Shown: positions 1-10,421 of the stretch, in pieces
How positions within the stretch are numbered: the stretch's first letter is position 1
Layout of the letters: every line of letters starts with the position of its first letter
Origin: Aricia agestis
Taxonomy: Eukaryota; Arthropoda; Insecta; Lepidoptera; Lycaenidae
Direction of reading: 5' to 3'
Length of the DNA stretch: 64,000 nt
NCBI RefSeq assembly: GCF_905147365.1
Contig: NC_056425.1
Coordinates: 1,247,501 to 1,311,500, forward strand
Translations under genes and position numbers: made by a program
Notes under the pieces: generated by a model
What the model was told of the DNA's origin: nothing
The model's input: only the letters and a program-made list of their open reading frames with translations
Databases searched by the model: none

Positions 1-216
1 ACGCCACTTCTACGCTAAGTATGCAGAAATACCTTTTTTTCTAATTAACCAATTAATAAAGGCATTAAAATACTTTAAAAAACCGTTGGATTTTTTAAAA
101 TATCTCTAATAGCTAATTTTCTACGATTTTTTAAAGAAAAAACGAACTTTAAACGGCTCTCCTGTAAAAATAGCTATATGTCGCTTGGTAACTTTTGCCT
201 TTCCACCGTCGATATG
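1..216 (-). repeat. Dispersed repeat family H, cut by window edge
   Basis: Near-identical inverted counterpart of 30084-30300. Both copies run from GCGTAGAAGTGGCGT at one end to ATATCGACGGTGGAAAGGC at the other, 216 and 217 bp. The shared ends suggest a discrete element or part of a larger one, but this copy is cut by the window start. No coding potential and no recognised family. Confidence 0.7.
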
Positions 217-299
217 AAAATTTATGAATATGTCAGCTTTGCGTACTAGGGCGTTTTATTTTCAACCATTCGTGTTCCTTCAATAGACTACATAATAGT

Positions 300-430
300 T
301 TATAAATATTTAGTATTTACAGACATCGAACCGGCAACCTTGCAGCTTGCCCTACTGCCCTACAGTGAGTCACGTCTATTGTGCACTAGGGCCCAATTAG
401 GGCTTGTAATTAGCCCATCTAGGTCGCAAG
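300..430 (-). repeat. Possible degenerate tRNA-headed SINE remnant
   Basis: On the minus strand a box-B-like CGGTTCGATGTC is present near 325-336, preceded by a plausible but decayed tRNA-like region. No clear box A, tail or target duplication is visible, so this is a weak call. Confidence 0.3.
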
Positions 431-559
431 GCTCGTCTTCCTACCGGAACTGCAGATTGCGAAGGAAGAGTTAGATGTGGCGTTAAAATTGTAAAAATTA
501 TTTGGGAAGCAAAATGTCAATATTGTAAAAGTTTACAATGCTCTTACAGTAGAATGTGT

Positions 560-797
560 ATTTCCTTATTCTATAGGGTATCCTTTTCGGCATTATGCAA
601 TGCACTGTCTAATGATGCCAATTTATTTTGTGTTGTTGTTTGTTTTATTTTAGTTAAGCAGTTTTTTCACTGACCTCTATTATATAATGGAGTCAGTGAG
701 TTTTTTTCTTTTGGTTTATTGTTTGTTTTTTTTTTGCTTAGTGTGTGCAGTGCATATGTTTGAATAAAACATTTTATTATTATTATTATTATTATTT
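560..797 (+). mobile_element. Possible retroelement 3' end with AATAAA and ATT tail
   Basis: T-rich sequence ends in AATAAAACATTTT followed by an (ATT)n run at about 775-797. This resembles the 3' end of a non-LTR retroelement or SINE. A short stem, CACTGAC...GTCAGTG, lies at about 669-701. No coding region remains and the 5' limit is unknown. Confidence 0.4.
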
Positions 798-929
798 CAT
801 TCACCTACGTTTCCCCATTTTTCGTCAAAAGAGATACAAAGTTTTTGGCTCACGTATTAATATATAGATATTTATTTCGAATGCGTCGAAAACCGGGAAC
901 CATCTTATATTGTCACTTCTGATACTTTA

Positions 930-971
930 CGCCTACCTACTTACCTACTTACGTACCTACCTACTTACAAT
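930..971. repeat. Short tandem array of CCTACTTA-type units
   Basis: Direct repeats of CCTACTTA/CCTACCTA octamers with small variations. A simple degenerate microsatellite with no associated gene. Confidence 0.75.
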
Positions 972-1414
972 AAATTTCGGGTGGTTAAGTAAAATAAGTT
1001 TTTAACATTAAAAAGTTTATTAAGTGGCATCAAATATTCAAAACATTATACAACTTCATTAATCTTTCATCAAATAAATTAATAAAATAGACAGAGATCT
1101 ATCACTTGTTTAACTCTGTGGAACACTATCATAATACACAACAGATTTATAAAATGTGCTACTATTTTTATTTCAGTGTGTTTTTTTCATATTTTGTTGT
1201 TTTAGTTCTTAGTTTTAGTTAACTGTTTATTCTATCGTTGTTATTATAATTAAATAAACAACAGTGTTGTTGTTCGGTTTCGATTGTTGTTTCAGTGTGA
1301 TAGAATATTTGAATAAATTTACTTGAACATACGAAATTCTAATTGATTTTGATTGATTTATTGAATTGTTCTAAAATAATAATATTCTTTATTGTAGGGT
1401 TTTTTTATATAAAA

Positions 1415-1696
1415 CTAGCTGTTGCCCGCGACTTCGTCCGCGTCAACATAGTATAGTAACAAAGATGGATAGTCCGCTAACAAATATGAAAAAAGTAAAA
1501 TATAACCTCCTCCTTTTTGGAAGTCGGTTAAAAAGTAGCCTAAGTTACACCTTACTTCATTAGCTATCTACCAAAAAATGTCCTGGCAAAATAGCTCCAG
1601 CCGTTTCAGAGATTAGCCGGAACAAACAGACAGACAAACAGACATACAGACAAAAATAGTAAAAAATGTTGATTTGGTGTATGTATCGTATATAGA
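1415..1696 (-). mobile_element. Non-autonomous Helitron, apparently full length
   Basis: Read on the minus strand it begins TCTATATACGATAC after an A. It ends CGCGGACGAAGTCGCGGGCAACAGCTAG before a T, read in two parts: a CGCG...CGCG stem-loop, then about ten bases, then CTAG. This matches the Helitron pattern (5' TC, 3' hairpin, CTRR, insertion between A and T). It contains a CTTCCAAAAAGGAGGAGG module and no ORF. It is a common type of insect repeat. Confidence 0.65.
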
Positions 1697-1756
1697 TTCA
1701 TATGCATGTAGTAAAAAACGGTTCTTTCAATATTACAAACAGACTTTTTATTTATA

Positions 1757-1802
1757 TGTATAGATGTATAGATGTATAGATGGATGTATAGATGTATAGA
1801 TT
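1757..1802. repeat. GTATAGAT octanucleotide microsatellite
   Basis: About five consecutive GTATAGAT units with one GGATGTATAGAT interruption. It directly abuts a SINE-tail fragment at 1804. Confidence 0.8.
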
Positions 1803-1803
1803 A

Positions 1804-1960
1804 GAGGGCAAACGATCAACCGGGTAACCCGATGGAAAACAATATTCACCCATAGACACTCGCAACATCAGAAGAGTTGCAGGTGCATATCCGGCCCTTT
1901 AGGAGTTCTTCTTGAAGGTTTGCACGTCGTATTGGTCTGGAAATACTGTTAGTGACAGGG
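1804..1960 (-). mobile_element. Degenerate element sharing the SINE A 3' tail
   Basis: Opens with the SINE A tail in antisense (GGGCAAACGATCAACCGGGT, CACTCGCAACATCAGAAGAG), but continues into CTTCTTGAAGGTTTGCACGTCG rather than the SINE A body. The same alternative body occurs at 62388-62543. This points to a separate non-autonomous retroelement family using the same 3' tail. Confidence 0.6.
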
Positions 1961-2399
1961 TTCTCCATACATTATAATATCACAAGATAGTATAAACTAT
2001 CAAAATTGTACGTCATTGAGAAAAACTCCTTATCTCCAAAACTACTGAACCTGAAGTTGAACAAAGATATAGATCACAAACATAAAAACATACATACATG
2101 CATACATACACTTGAAATTTGTCACATTTTTTCAGACGCTGATATTACCTACATACGCGTCGAATTGATAATCTCCTTTCTTGTAGTCGGTTAAATTTTG
2201 TTAAAACGGGCGTTTTATCAAATAATGTAAACTATCCTATATCTCTTACCAGGACTCAAAGTATTTCCATACTGAATCTCACCAATATTGGTTCAGCGTT
2301 TTAAACGTAAAGAGACAACGTTAACAGAAAGATTAATCTTTAACTTTTGCATTTCAATTAGTAAGGATTAGTAATATGGGTTATAAATTTAACTATAAT

Positions 2400-2785
2400 A
2401 AAAGTCTGCCTTTACACAACTGCGCAACACATGACTCACCTTTCTTTGTCCGCAGGTAGATAAAAATTGCGCACTGCAGAAAGTTAACTAATAAGTACAT
2501 AATTATGTAGGTTAGTCTGTCACCCTTTGTTCAATATTTACACTGTGCAACGAAGGTCCCTTACCTTTATACCCCTTGATAATAATAAGATACACAATGT
2601 GTATTAAAATACCTTATATACTTAATGTTTATATTTATATACCAATAATAATTATTATAAAGAGAAAAGCTTGTTTTGACGTTTGTTCGAAAACCACTGA
2701 ACCGAATTTGATTAAATTTGTCATATACATTATACATAGAGTACGGGTGACTGGGCGTAGGATACTTTGTGACACAAAAATGTGC
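2400..2785. other. AT-rich stretch without identifiable gene
   Basis: Contains only short chance frames and a fragment resembling degenerate Helitron interior (GAACCGAATTTGAT). Nothing else is supported. Confidence 0.4.
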
Positions 2786-2791
2786 GATTAA

Positions 2792-3183
2792 AGCCCCTTA
2801 CAGACTCAGCTATATTGTATATTAATATTTTTATAGCTAGGCATATTACTATATATTTTCTATACTCATTTTCGCGTGACCGCACATTCAGCTATAATAT
2901 ATATTTCTGGTAGCTACTATACTTATAATATGTATATATTATAGTACGGTATATTAATAATATACTAGCTATTTGACCGAGCTTTGCCCGGTCGATAAAA
3001 CACGAATAAAATGACATTTTCTAAAAATGATTCCTAGCTAGATCTCTTTATCGCCCCCGAAACCTCCTATATACTAAATTTCATGAAAATCGTTGGAGCC
3101 GATTCCGAGATTTCAATTATATATATATACAAGAATTGCTCGTTTAAAGATATAAGATATTATAGCTAAGTCTGTGACGGGCT
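2792..3183. mobile_element. PIF/Harbinger-like MITE interrupted by a Helitron
   Basis: Terminal inverted repeats AGCCCCTTACAGACTCAGCT and AGCTAAGTCTGTGACGGGCT, flanked by TAA at 2789-2791 and 3184-3186. The sibling at 49396-49585 is uninterrupted and flanked by TTA. A 3-bp TWA duplication is the hallmark of PIF/Harbinger. The interior is rich in TATATTATAGC inverted motifs and encodes nothing. The Helitron at 2965-3157 splits this copy. Confidence 0.75.
2965..3157 (-). mobile_element. Non-autonomous Helitron with ACCGGGC/GCTCGGT hairpin
   Basis: On the minus strand it starts TCTTATATCTTTAA and ends with an ACCGGGC-AAA-GCTCGGT stem-loop, CAAATAGCTAG, then T. It sits between A and T inside the Harbinger-like MITE. 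The sibling at 39691-39881 has the same length (193 versus 191 bp). No ORF, so it would need a trans-acting Rep/helicase. Confidence 0.75.
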
Positions 3184-3747
3184 TAAGACGTGATACTTTT
3201 TACGCAGGCCGAGTTGCGCTGCATTTCGTCAATTTAATGGGATCATGAGAATTCCAGTTGACAGATAACGACTAAAATTGACTTGACATAACCTGACCAA
3301 ATAACGATGGTCCACCGAATGCCTAGCAAACAAATTCTCGGATGGTACTTAGGCAAATTGTTCTCATCGTCATATTTTCGTTAAATCGTACCATTCCCCT
3401 TGCAAATACCGATTTCAATCATGCTAATATACCACATTCAACAAAATTCGTTCAGAAAAATACTAGTAATTACTAAAAGTGCCAAATCATTGAGCTGATA
3501 TAGAATAAACATTAGTGTGAAGACGGCAGCCCTGTCGGGGTGTCGGGATCGGAAAACAAAAGGCCAACACACAACACTTTCTTGTACAGACAGAAATAAA
3601 GAGAGATTAAAAGTACCGACTGCCGTCTCGCGGTAGGGTTGTCGACGAGAAAATATTAAAAAAAAAGTATAAAAAAGTGTTTTTCTATTTTTATCCCTTA
3701 TTGGCCTTAAATATATTATTATGAAGAATAAGACCGGACTAAGGGCC

Positions 3748-3818
3748 TGTTTCACCACTTCCTGATAAGGCTATCCACCAATTAACTTGACAGATCAAGT
3801 ATGGAGAATCTGTCTGCG
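3748..3818 (+). repeat. Truncated copy of a GGGCCTGTTTCACCACTTCC repeat end
   Basis: Shares TTCCTGATAAG, GGCTATCCACCA and AACTTGACAGAT with 18841-18945. It is probably the terminal portion of a MITE. No opposite end is found here. Confidence 0.4.
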
Positions 3819-3992
3819 TTGCCTTTTAAGAGGGAATAGGGTAATAGGGGGGGGTAGCAAAGGGAACAGGGTAGGGGATTGGGCCTCCGGTAAACTCACT
3901 CACTCGGCGAAACACAGCGCAAGCGCTGTTTCACGCCGGTTTTCTGTGAGAACGTGGTATTTCTCCCGTCGAGCCGGCCCATTCGTGCCGAA
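3819..3992 (-). mobile_element. SINE A, truncated at both ends
   Basis: Antisense SINE A body: the purine-rich GGGAATAGGG segment, the GGGCCTCCGGTAAACTCACT block and the CAGCGCAAGCGCTG palindrome, up to GCCGAAGCATG. The 5' head and the tail are missing. It abuts a Helitron 3' fragment. Confidence 0.8.
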
Positions 3993-4079
3993 GCATGTGA
4001 TACATTTCGTCCCGGAAAAATTTACGGCTTCCATGCGATAAACGAGTTTTGGCGCAACGGAGTTGCGGGCGTCAACTAG
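3993..4079 (+). mobile_element. Helitron 3' fragment with perfect terminal hairpin
   Basis: Ends with CGCAAC-GGA-GTTGCG, a 6-bp perfect stem, then GGCGTCAACTAG and T. The preceding CATGCGATAAACGAGTTTT is shared with 26734 and 52606. The 5' part has been lost, and a second decayed piece follows at about 4110-4210. Confidence 0.65.
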
Positions 4080-4210
4080 TTCTTAAATAAATCGTACCGA
4101 TTTCCATGTTAAGTGGGATCATACTTTTTGTCCCGGAAAAAATTATATAATAATATCTATAGGGGCTTCCTGTGCGATAAGCAAAGTTCTACGCAAGTCG
4201 TTGCGAGCAA

Positions 4211-5486
4211 CATGAAGTTTTTTTTTTCATTGAAGAACAAGAAGAAATAAATATTTGAAATTTTTGCCACTGAAATAATCTCAAATAATTCAACCCAAAA
4301 CAAATAATTAATAGTTAAAAAAAATACGCTTCTTTTTGTTTTTTTTTTACCGACTTCAAAAAAAGGAGGTTATCAATTTGACGCGTATGTATGTAATATT
4401 TGCAGATTTACCCAGTTTTTGTATATGTTAGTATCAGTGTCATAAGTGTCTGAACAAATGTGCCAAATTTCAAAAGTGTATAATATGTAAGTATATTGTA
4501 TGTATGTATGTTTTTATGTTTGTGTTCGCATATCTCCGGAACCACAAATCCGATTTGAGTAATACTTGTTTTTGTTGTACAAAGTATGTTTTCACTAAGG
4601 GAATACTGCAAGTTTCATCAAAATCGGTTCAGTAGTTTTTAAGATACGGAATTTTAATTCTTAATTACGTACAATTTTGAAGTCTGTTTTATCTTTTTAA
4701 AATATTATTATTTTTGATTTTTTTTATTAAATTATTGCATTGAAATTGCCTCTTAATACGTATGCAAAGCTTCGAATTAATTAAACTACTGGAGATAGGT
4801 GAAAATCTCGCTCAAAGATTCCGTTACATACAGCCCAAGCTTATAAAAACGTGTTAAAAATACCTGTTCGTGACAACCCTACAGAACAGAAGGCTCGGTC
4901 GTCTACATCGCGTTTATTGAGTCGTATTTGTCACCGGCGGGGGGTGAGGGGGGACGGAGGGGGCGAGTGGCCTTTTGAGAGAGGCTTTTCAATCCCGACA
5001 TAATATCCATTAAATGTTTCGGGGTTATAACAACCCCTTTTCGGGGTACGCGTGATTTTTTGACACGAATAGGTGTTTTGTCTATGTTTTCCCCTTTGTT
5101 GAGTGAGTGATATGTTCTGTTAGCATGATGTAGTATCTTGTTAACGGAGCGACAAACTTTTATGGATTGTTAGTTAGTACTTATTCATCGCAGTTTTGAG
5201 GTTTTTTGATAAGAAAAATTTTACAATGTTTAATTAAATCTAGACTAGTATTCCAAATTACCGGTTTGGGCTGTTAAAAACCATAAACTGCCCTGAAGCA
5301 ACCCACAGAATCAAACAGTTACTAAGCGAGTAACATAAAGAAATGGGAGCATGGCCATGCAAAAAGGCTGTTACTAATAGTGAAATTAGCTTTAGTATAT
5401 TTTCGACCGAATAATATCTAGATATTGTTATTTTGCATGTGTTCGAAAGATTTTTTTGTAAAGCCTCGACTTTTAATTTTTCAACG
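4211..5486. other. No gene; one plant-and-insect-type TE module only
   Basis: Contains the module CCGACTTCAAAAAAAGGAGG at about 4351 and generic AAATCGGTTCAGTAGTTTTT sequence at about 4620-4640, both recurrent TE pieces here. A G-rich patch lies at about 4938-4975. I see no gene. Confidence 0.4.
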
Positions 5487-5489
5487 TAA

Positions 5490-5611
5490 GGGCTACACCC
5501 CAACCACAGCTACGAATTTGCATCGCATCGCAAAAATCTGTAACAACACTCATGCTAAAAATGACATTGCGACGCGATGAGATGCGAATGCACAGTTTTG
5601 TGTAGGAGCCC
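5490..5611. mobile_element. Small TIR MITE with TAA duplication
   Basis: Imperfect inverted ends GGGCTACACCCCAACCACAG and TGTGTAGGAGCCC with inner GCATCGCATCGC / GCGACGCGATGAGATGC arms. Flanking TAA occurs at 5487-5489 and 5612-5614. The 122-bp length and TWA site fit a PIF/Harbinger-type MITE. Confidence 0.55.
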
Positions 5612-5619
5612 TAAGGTTA

Positions 5620-6350
5620 ATTTTGGTAACCAATGACCATCACAGGTACGTATAATTGCGCAGCTTTCAGCACAATCAAAGTCGATCTTAGACAATCATT
5701 GACGAATATCTTCCTCTAAACGTTAATAGCTTGTACCTTCGAGAAACATTAAATCACTTCTGTATCCTGAGACGTCAATATGCATTTGCGTACGCCCGAA
5801 CTGTCATCTATAGTGTCACCCCTGTGACGGTACCGAGAATCCTTTACATGCATATTCAATTCAATTCCGAGAAAGTCCTGGGGCTTTGGTACAAAGCTGA
5901 TGACGTTTCAATATCTCAAGATGTCTTGCGGCCCTAGTCGATGATATACAGCCAGCAAAGGATAAACTAACATCCTAAGGGAACCGTTCATTTTTCTGCA
6001 GCCTATGACAGCCGTGGTCAAAGTCATAGTCAAAGCTACGCACCATCTTTAGCTCCTAATTCTTTGTAATTAATGCACGAAGCGAACATCTACTCCATAT
6101 CTATGGATAATTAAAATATTATGTAAGAAATATTATGGTCGCGAAGTTACCGTCCGGTCCCTATATAATCCCCCTTGGCCCTAATTCCCTAGGCCCTTGG
6201 CCCTAGGCCCATGTTCCTGAAAGATAAATAAATTTTCTATCGAATACATTTTAGGGACACCACTTCACATCATGAAGGAAAAACATTTATTGAATCTTTT
6301 TAACATGTTTGCAAATTTACGCAAACCTACCGTCTCAAATTCCTATAGTT
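5620..6350. other. Unassigned sequence
   Basis: Non-coding by eye. A CCCTTGGCCCTA-type short repeat lies around 6172-6210. No recognised element. Confidence 0.35.
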
Positions 6351-6354
6351 TTTA

Positions 6355-6500
6355 TCCGACTTCCAAAAGACGAGGAGGTTATATGTTCGGCTGTGGATAT
6401 ATTTATTTTTATTTTTTTATTTCTGTATGTTCAACGATTACTCCGCCGTTTGTGAACCGATTTTCGAAATTTTTGTTTTTGAACTATTTATTTTTATCAA
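6355..6500 (+). repeat. GACTTCCAAAAGACGAGGAGG repeat module, no full element
   Basis: Begins with the CCGACTTCCAAAAGACGAGG module and contains TTCAACGATTACTCCGCCGT and AACCGATTTTCGAAATTTTT. All of these are shared with 11815-12090. A dispersed repeat whose class and ends are unresolved. Confidence 0.5.
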
Positions 6501-6749
6501 AAATACATGCTTGGTGTGAGGGTACTTATTAGATCAGCTCCCGGCCGATAACTAATAAAAACATTTAAAGAGCGAATAACTGAATAAGGTCTGCATGTCT
6601 TATCTAAAAATCTCAGGGCAGACAGAATATTCAGCGGAGCTTGAGTGCACAAATTTTTAGTAAAAACTAGGCGTTTACATCCGTTGTGGATGATTTATAC
6701 AGTATTTTTCAGAGCGAAGTAACCACTCCTCACATACTGTAGTGCCTGG

Positions 6750-7020
6750 GACAAGATTTTTAAATGTCCGTATGGTTGCCCAAGCGCATACGGCATTCTC
6801 GCATCATAGTCGGCCTAGTCCAGAGGAAAGAACTAGTCAATACGTCTGGGACCAACTATGTGCGGGTTTCCTCACGATGTTTTCCTTCACCGTACGAGCG
6901 TCCATATTATGTACTTGAGATCAGAAAATGTCTCATAGGTACACGCCTCCACCCGGGTTCGAACCTGCACCCTCTAGGAGTGCAAACCGAAGGTCTACCC
7001 ATTAGGCCACGGACGCTCGT
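6750..7020 (-). mobile_element. tRNA-derived SINE with conserved central block
   Basis: Minus strand reads CGTCCGTGGCCTAATGGGTA with box A TGGCCTAATGGG (6998-7009) and box B GGTTCGAACCC (6955-6965), so it has a tRNA-like pol III head. A block (6865-6891, including GGAAAACATCGTGAGGAAAC) follows; from memory it is widespread in insect SINEs. The body continues to about 6750 without a clear tail. A lone genuine tRNA is unlikely because no cloverleaf closes. Confidence 0.7.
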
Positions 7021-7251
7021 TTTTTTTCACTAAGATGTACAATAATAATATTATGTTGTTACAACGTATAGAACAGCCAAGAACGCAACGTTCGAGAGTA
7101 TTTGCTGACCATACATTCAATATTATAAAGATGCAGGTGGTCAGTATACATATTCGGTGTAACAGGCACAGTCGCAGGAATTGGCTAACTTCAGCCTTTG
7201 ATAGCTTTATGTCTTAGTGATAGGGCTGGACTGATATCGATAACGATATAT

Positions 7252-7495
7252 CGAGAATATCTCTATGGTCCAGTGGTTTAAAGCTCTCGACACGGAGATC
7301 GTAGATTCGATTTCCGCGTTAGATGTTGTTTCCAAGTTTGGTTAGGATAACGCAAGCTGATCAGTGATTGGCAGACATTGGTGATCCATGCCTCGGATGC
7401 GCCTGTAAAAATTCTGTCCTGCGCCTGATCTCTCGCATCGTGTCAGTCATTCATCACACAGGGTTAAATATAAAGGAAGAGAGAGTATTTTCTTA
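7252..7495 (+). mobile_element. Degenerate SINE B copy
   Basis: Box A-like TGGTCCAGTGG and box B-like AGATTCGATTTCC are followed by TTTCCAAGTTTGGTTAGGA and CCTGCGCCTGATCTCTCGC, in the same order as the intact copies at 48165 and 50725. Substitutions and small indels indicate age. The tail is lost. Confidence 0.7.
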
Positions 7496-7527
7496 TACTT
7501 TTATAACCCTGTTCAACAAGAATAAAA

Positions 7528-7905
7528 CTTGAGAGGTGTCAAGGGACACATAGATGAAACGAAGTTATAAATAGGAATCTATTTCTCAATACTAGAGATG
7601 GCCCAATGGTCAAAATTCGACCTCAAATAAAAAAAAAATTTCAACGCTTTTCTATTGATATTCTATTGTCAAAACATTGACTTTATTATTATTCCTGCAT
7701 ATATGTTTATTTTTCTCTATGTGCGACAGTCTCAAATTAATTAAGATGATGAGTGATGACAGACTGGCCGTGTATTATTTGTCTAACAGTATTTAAGATT
7801 CAATATTAAAAAAAAACTATCAACGCCCTTGCAGGTACTAATAAAAAAGTGTCGTTACAACTTTTTCAGTCTAGCCCCCGCAAGGCGCGATAAGGAACTA
7901 CGTTC
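7528..7905 (-). repeat. Dispersed repeat family E, with internal insertion
   Basis: Contains ACTTGAGAGGTGTCAAGGGA and GAACGAAGTT-like ends, plus CAACGCCC...GCAGGTACTAATAAA and GCGCGATAAGGAACT. About 240 bp between these (roughly 7565-7800) is unrelated to other E copies, so something was inserted or replaced. Confidence 0.6.
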
Positions 7906-7909
7906 CAAT

Positions 7910-8925
7910 AAATTAATGTAGATGAGGTTATTTGATACACTTTTGATTCAATGTTCTGTTCTAACATTATCACGATGTAAAAGTAGATTTATCTATATTT
8001 GATTGTTAAAAAGTTATCTACCAATATCAGCTGTTGGCGAAATTTTAGGTTAATATATTATAATCAAAATTCACCAATAGCTTATCATGCCTACAATCTA
8101 GTTCATTGTTAAAACTACAGCTATAAGTTAAAACAACACCTTTAATATGTTCACATATCAGATTCTGCAGGTGCTAGTTTTTTATTTAACAAATGAAAAT
8201 GAGCATCGATTTACTCAATTTTAAGAAGTCACAGTTGTATAGATTATGTTATTATGATTTTCTTGTGGTTAGTAGCATAACAAAATAAGGTTTTCTATGA
8301 CCGATTAACTGTGAAAATAAAGATTGTTCTACTTAGCATCCGCTATTTTGCAGCATCGACTAGTATCCAAGAGTCGTTTTATGGCCTTATATTATTATCA
8401 TTTAACATCCACAGTAATACTTATATAAATTGAAAATATGAGAAATTTTATCTGTTTGTCCTGCAGACATAATTGTTATGAAATTTGCGATGAGAATATT
8501 AGGTACTTTGAGTCCTAGAAAAGGACATAGAAAATCCCGAAATGATTCCAAAATTCAGCGCAACAAAATAACGTAACATCCAACAGATGATATGTCAATG
8601 TTTCACACGATAAATATAGCAGATGTGATTTAATTAAAAGAGTTACAAAGATACCACGGATAACAATCTAAATTAAACAGACACGCAAATAAATTGGTAA
8701 TTAAAAAAACATAATTACCATAATCGTACGGTGGCCTTAATTATCTATTTTAAAATTATTCGTCCAATGACCCGTTCTTTGTAAAAGAATTAAAATACTA
8801 CGTAATTTATACGGATAATAAAGTTGCAAAAAACATACAATGTTATGCAAAATAGTCTTTATGTGAAGTAAAATATTATATTATGCTAGATTAAGCTAAA
8901 GCCTTCGTTACGCCATGTTTATTGC
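7910..8925. other. AT-rich, no identifiable gene
   Basis: Only isolated Helitron-like interior fragments (GTACTTTGAGTCCTAGAAAAGG near 8500, read as TTTGAGTCC...GGACATAG) are recognisable. No ORF or RNA gene is supported. Confidence 0.4.
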
Positions 8926-9060
8926 ATGGGAACCATACATTTTTTTCAGGATAGAAAGTATACCCGGGACTCACTGTATCTCAAAGCAAAATTAGCGGTT
9001 TAGGTGTGAAGAGGTGACAGACAGATAGATAGAAATACTTTTGGTGTATTTGTTGACAAG
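8926..9060 (-). mobile_element. Helitron interior fragment
   Basis: GGGAACCATACATTTTTTTC, CCGGGACTCA and GTGAAGAGGTGACAGACAG match, in order, the interior of the element at 52606-52807. The CTAG terminus is absent. Confidence 0.5.
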
Positions 9061-9464
9061 AGTTCCTTTGCATGTCAAATATTTCCACAATAAGTGAGAA
9101 AGGACATGCGACTCAAAAAACCGAGGTAAGTGTAAGTTTTTATCGATGTTTCTAAATTAAATGTTACCGTCCCTAGCTGCGGTATCCATCTTATTCCACT
9201 GAGTTTGAAAAGCATTAGTATATTTGAAAATGACGTTACGGATCCAAAGCATCGGAATTCGGAATTTGCTTAATGTCCTCCAAAATCGACTGCAACTTGA
9301 ATAAGCTTGCCATGTCATCATCATCAGTTGTCATAATTTCTATCTAATACTTACTTATATATATATATTTTTTTTAATGAAATAAGGGGGCAAACGAGCA
9401 AACGGGTCACCTGATGGAAAGCAACTTCCGTCGCCAAGCTACAAGTGCGTTGCCGGCCTTTTAA

Positions 9465-9937
9465 GAGGATTCCACACCGCCCTTTTTTCCATACAAACGT
9501 TGTCCCCTGTTTCCTCCCTGGATAATGCTAGTAGAGTTATAATTTTTTTCCTGAATATCTACGGCCACTAATACAATGTCCCTATGTTTTCTTTTTTTTC
9601 ATAATTTAATTATTAAATAAGATATGAACGTTCAAAAACCCAAAAAAATGGCCAGATTTTCCACTGTGTTCAAACGTCCAGAAAACAGATTTGGCTAGAT
9701 TATACAAAAAAAGCAAAACATAGGAACACAGCTCAAGTCTTTTTTTAATCTTTAATGAAAAAAGTACTTAAATCGGTTAAGTTTTGGAGAAGGAATCAGG
9801 GGACAACGAATCGTTGATTTTCTGGATTTTCTGCAGTTGTCTCTATCGCGTTCTGCGGTATAGGCTTGAGGTAAGGGAGACAGCTATAGATATTACACGT
9901 ACTTTTTTTTCATTTCTCTAGCCGCTGTTGTATCCTC
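9465..9937 (+). mobile_element. TTAA-flanked non-autonomous element, copy 1
   Basis: Begins GAGGATTCCACACC and ends TGTTGTATCCTC, with TTAA at 9461-9464 and 9938-9941. The short inverted ends GAGGAT/ATCCTC and TTAA site resemble piggyBac-type target choice, though the termini are not classical piggyBac. No ORF. An inverted, diverged relative lies at 14163-14651. Confidence 0.65.
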
Positions 9938-9948
9938 TTAAGAGGGAA

Positions 9949-10421
9949 GAGGATTCCACACCGCCCTTTTTTCCATACAAACGTTGTCCCCTGTTTCCTC
10001 CCTGGATAATGCTAGTAGAGTTATAATTTTTTTCCTGAATATCTACGGCCACTAATACAATGTCCCTATGTTTTCTTTTTTTTCATAATTTAATTATTAA
10101 ATAAGATATGAACGTTCAAAAACCCAAAAAAATGGCCAGATTTTCCACTGTGTTCAAACGTCCAGAAAACAGATTTGGCTAGATTATACAAAAAAAGCAA
10201 AACATAGGAACACAGCTCAAGTCTTTTTTTAATCTTTAATGAAAAAAGTACTTAAATCGGTTAAGTTTTGGAGAAGGAATCAGGGGACAACGAATCGTTG
10301 ATTTTCTGGATTTTCTGCAGTTGTCTCTATCGCGTTCTGCGGTATAGGCTTGAGGTAAGGGAGACAGCTATAGATATTACACGTACTTTTTTTTCATTTC
10401 TCTAGCCGCTGTTGTATCCTC
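9949..10421 (+). mobile_element. TTAA-flanked element, tandem duplicate
   Basis: Matches 9465-9937 at a constant 484-bp offset with no difference that I noticed. Its left border is GGGAA rather than TTAA, so it arose by tandem duplication of element plus flank, not by a second insertion. The right TTAA is at 10422-10425. Confidence 0.8.

Noticed and set aside
3819..4041. Fusion frame across SINE A and Helitron
   Set aside because: It simply reads through the junction of two repeats; no evidence of expression.
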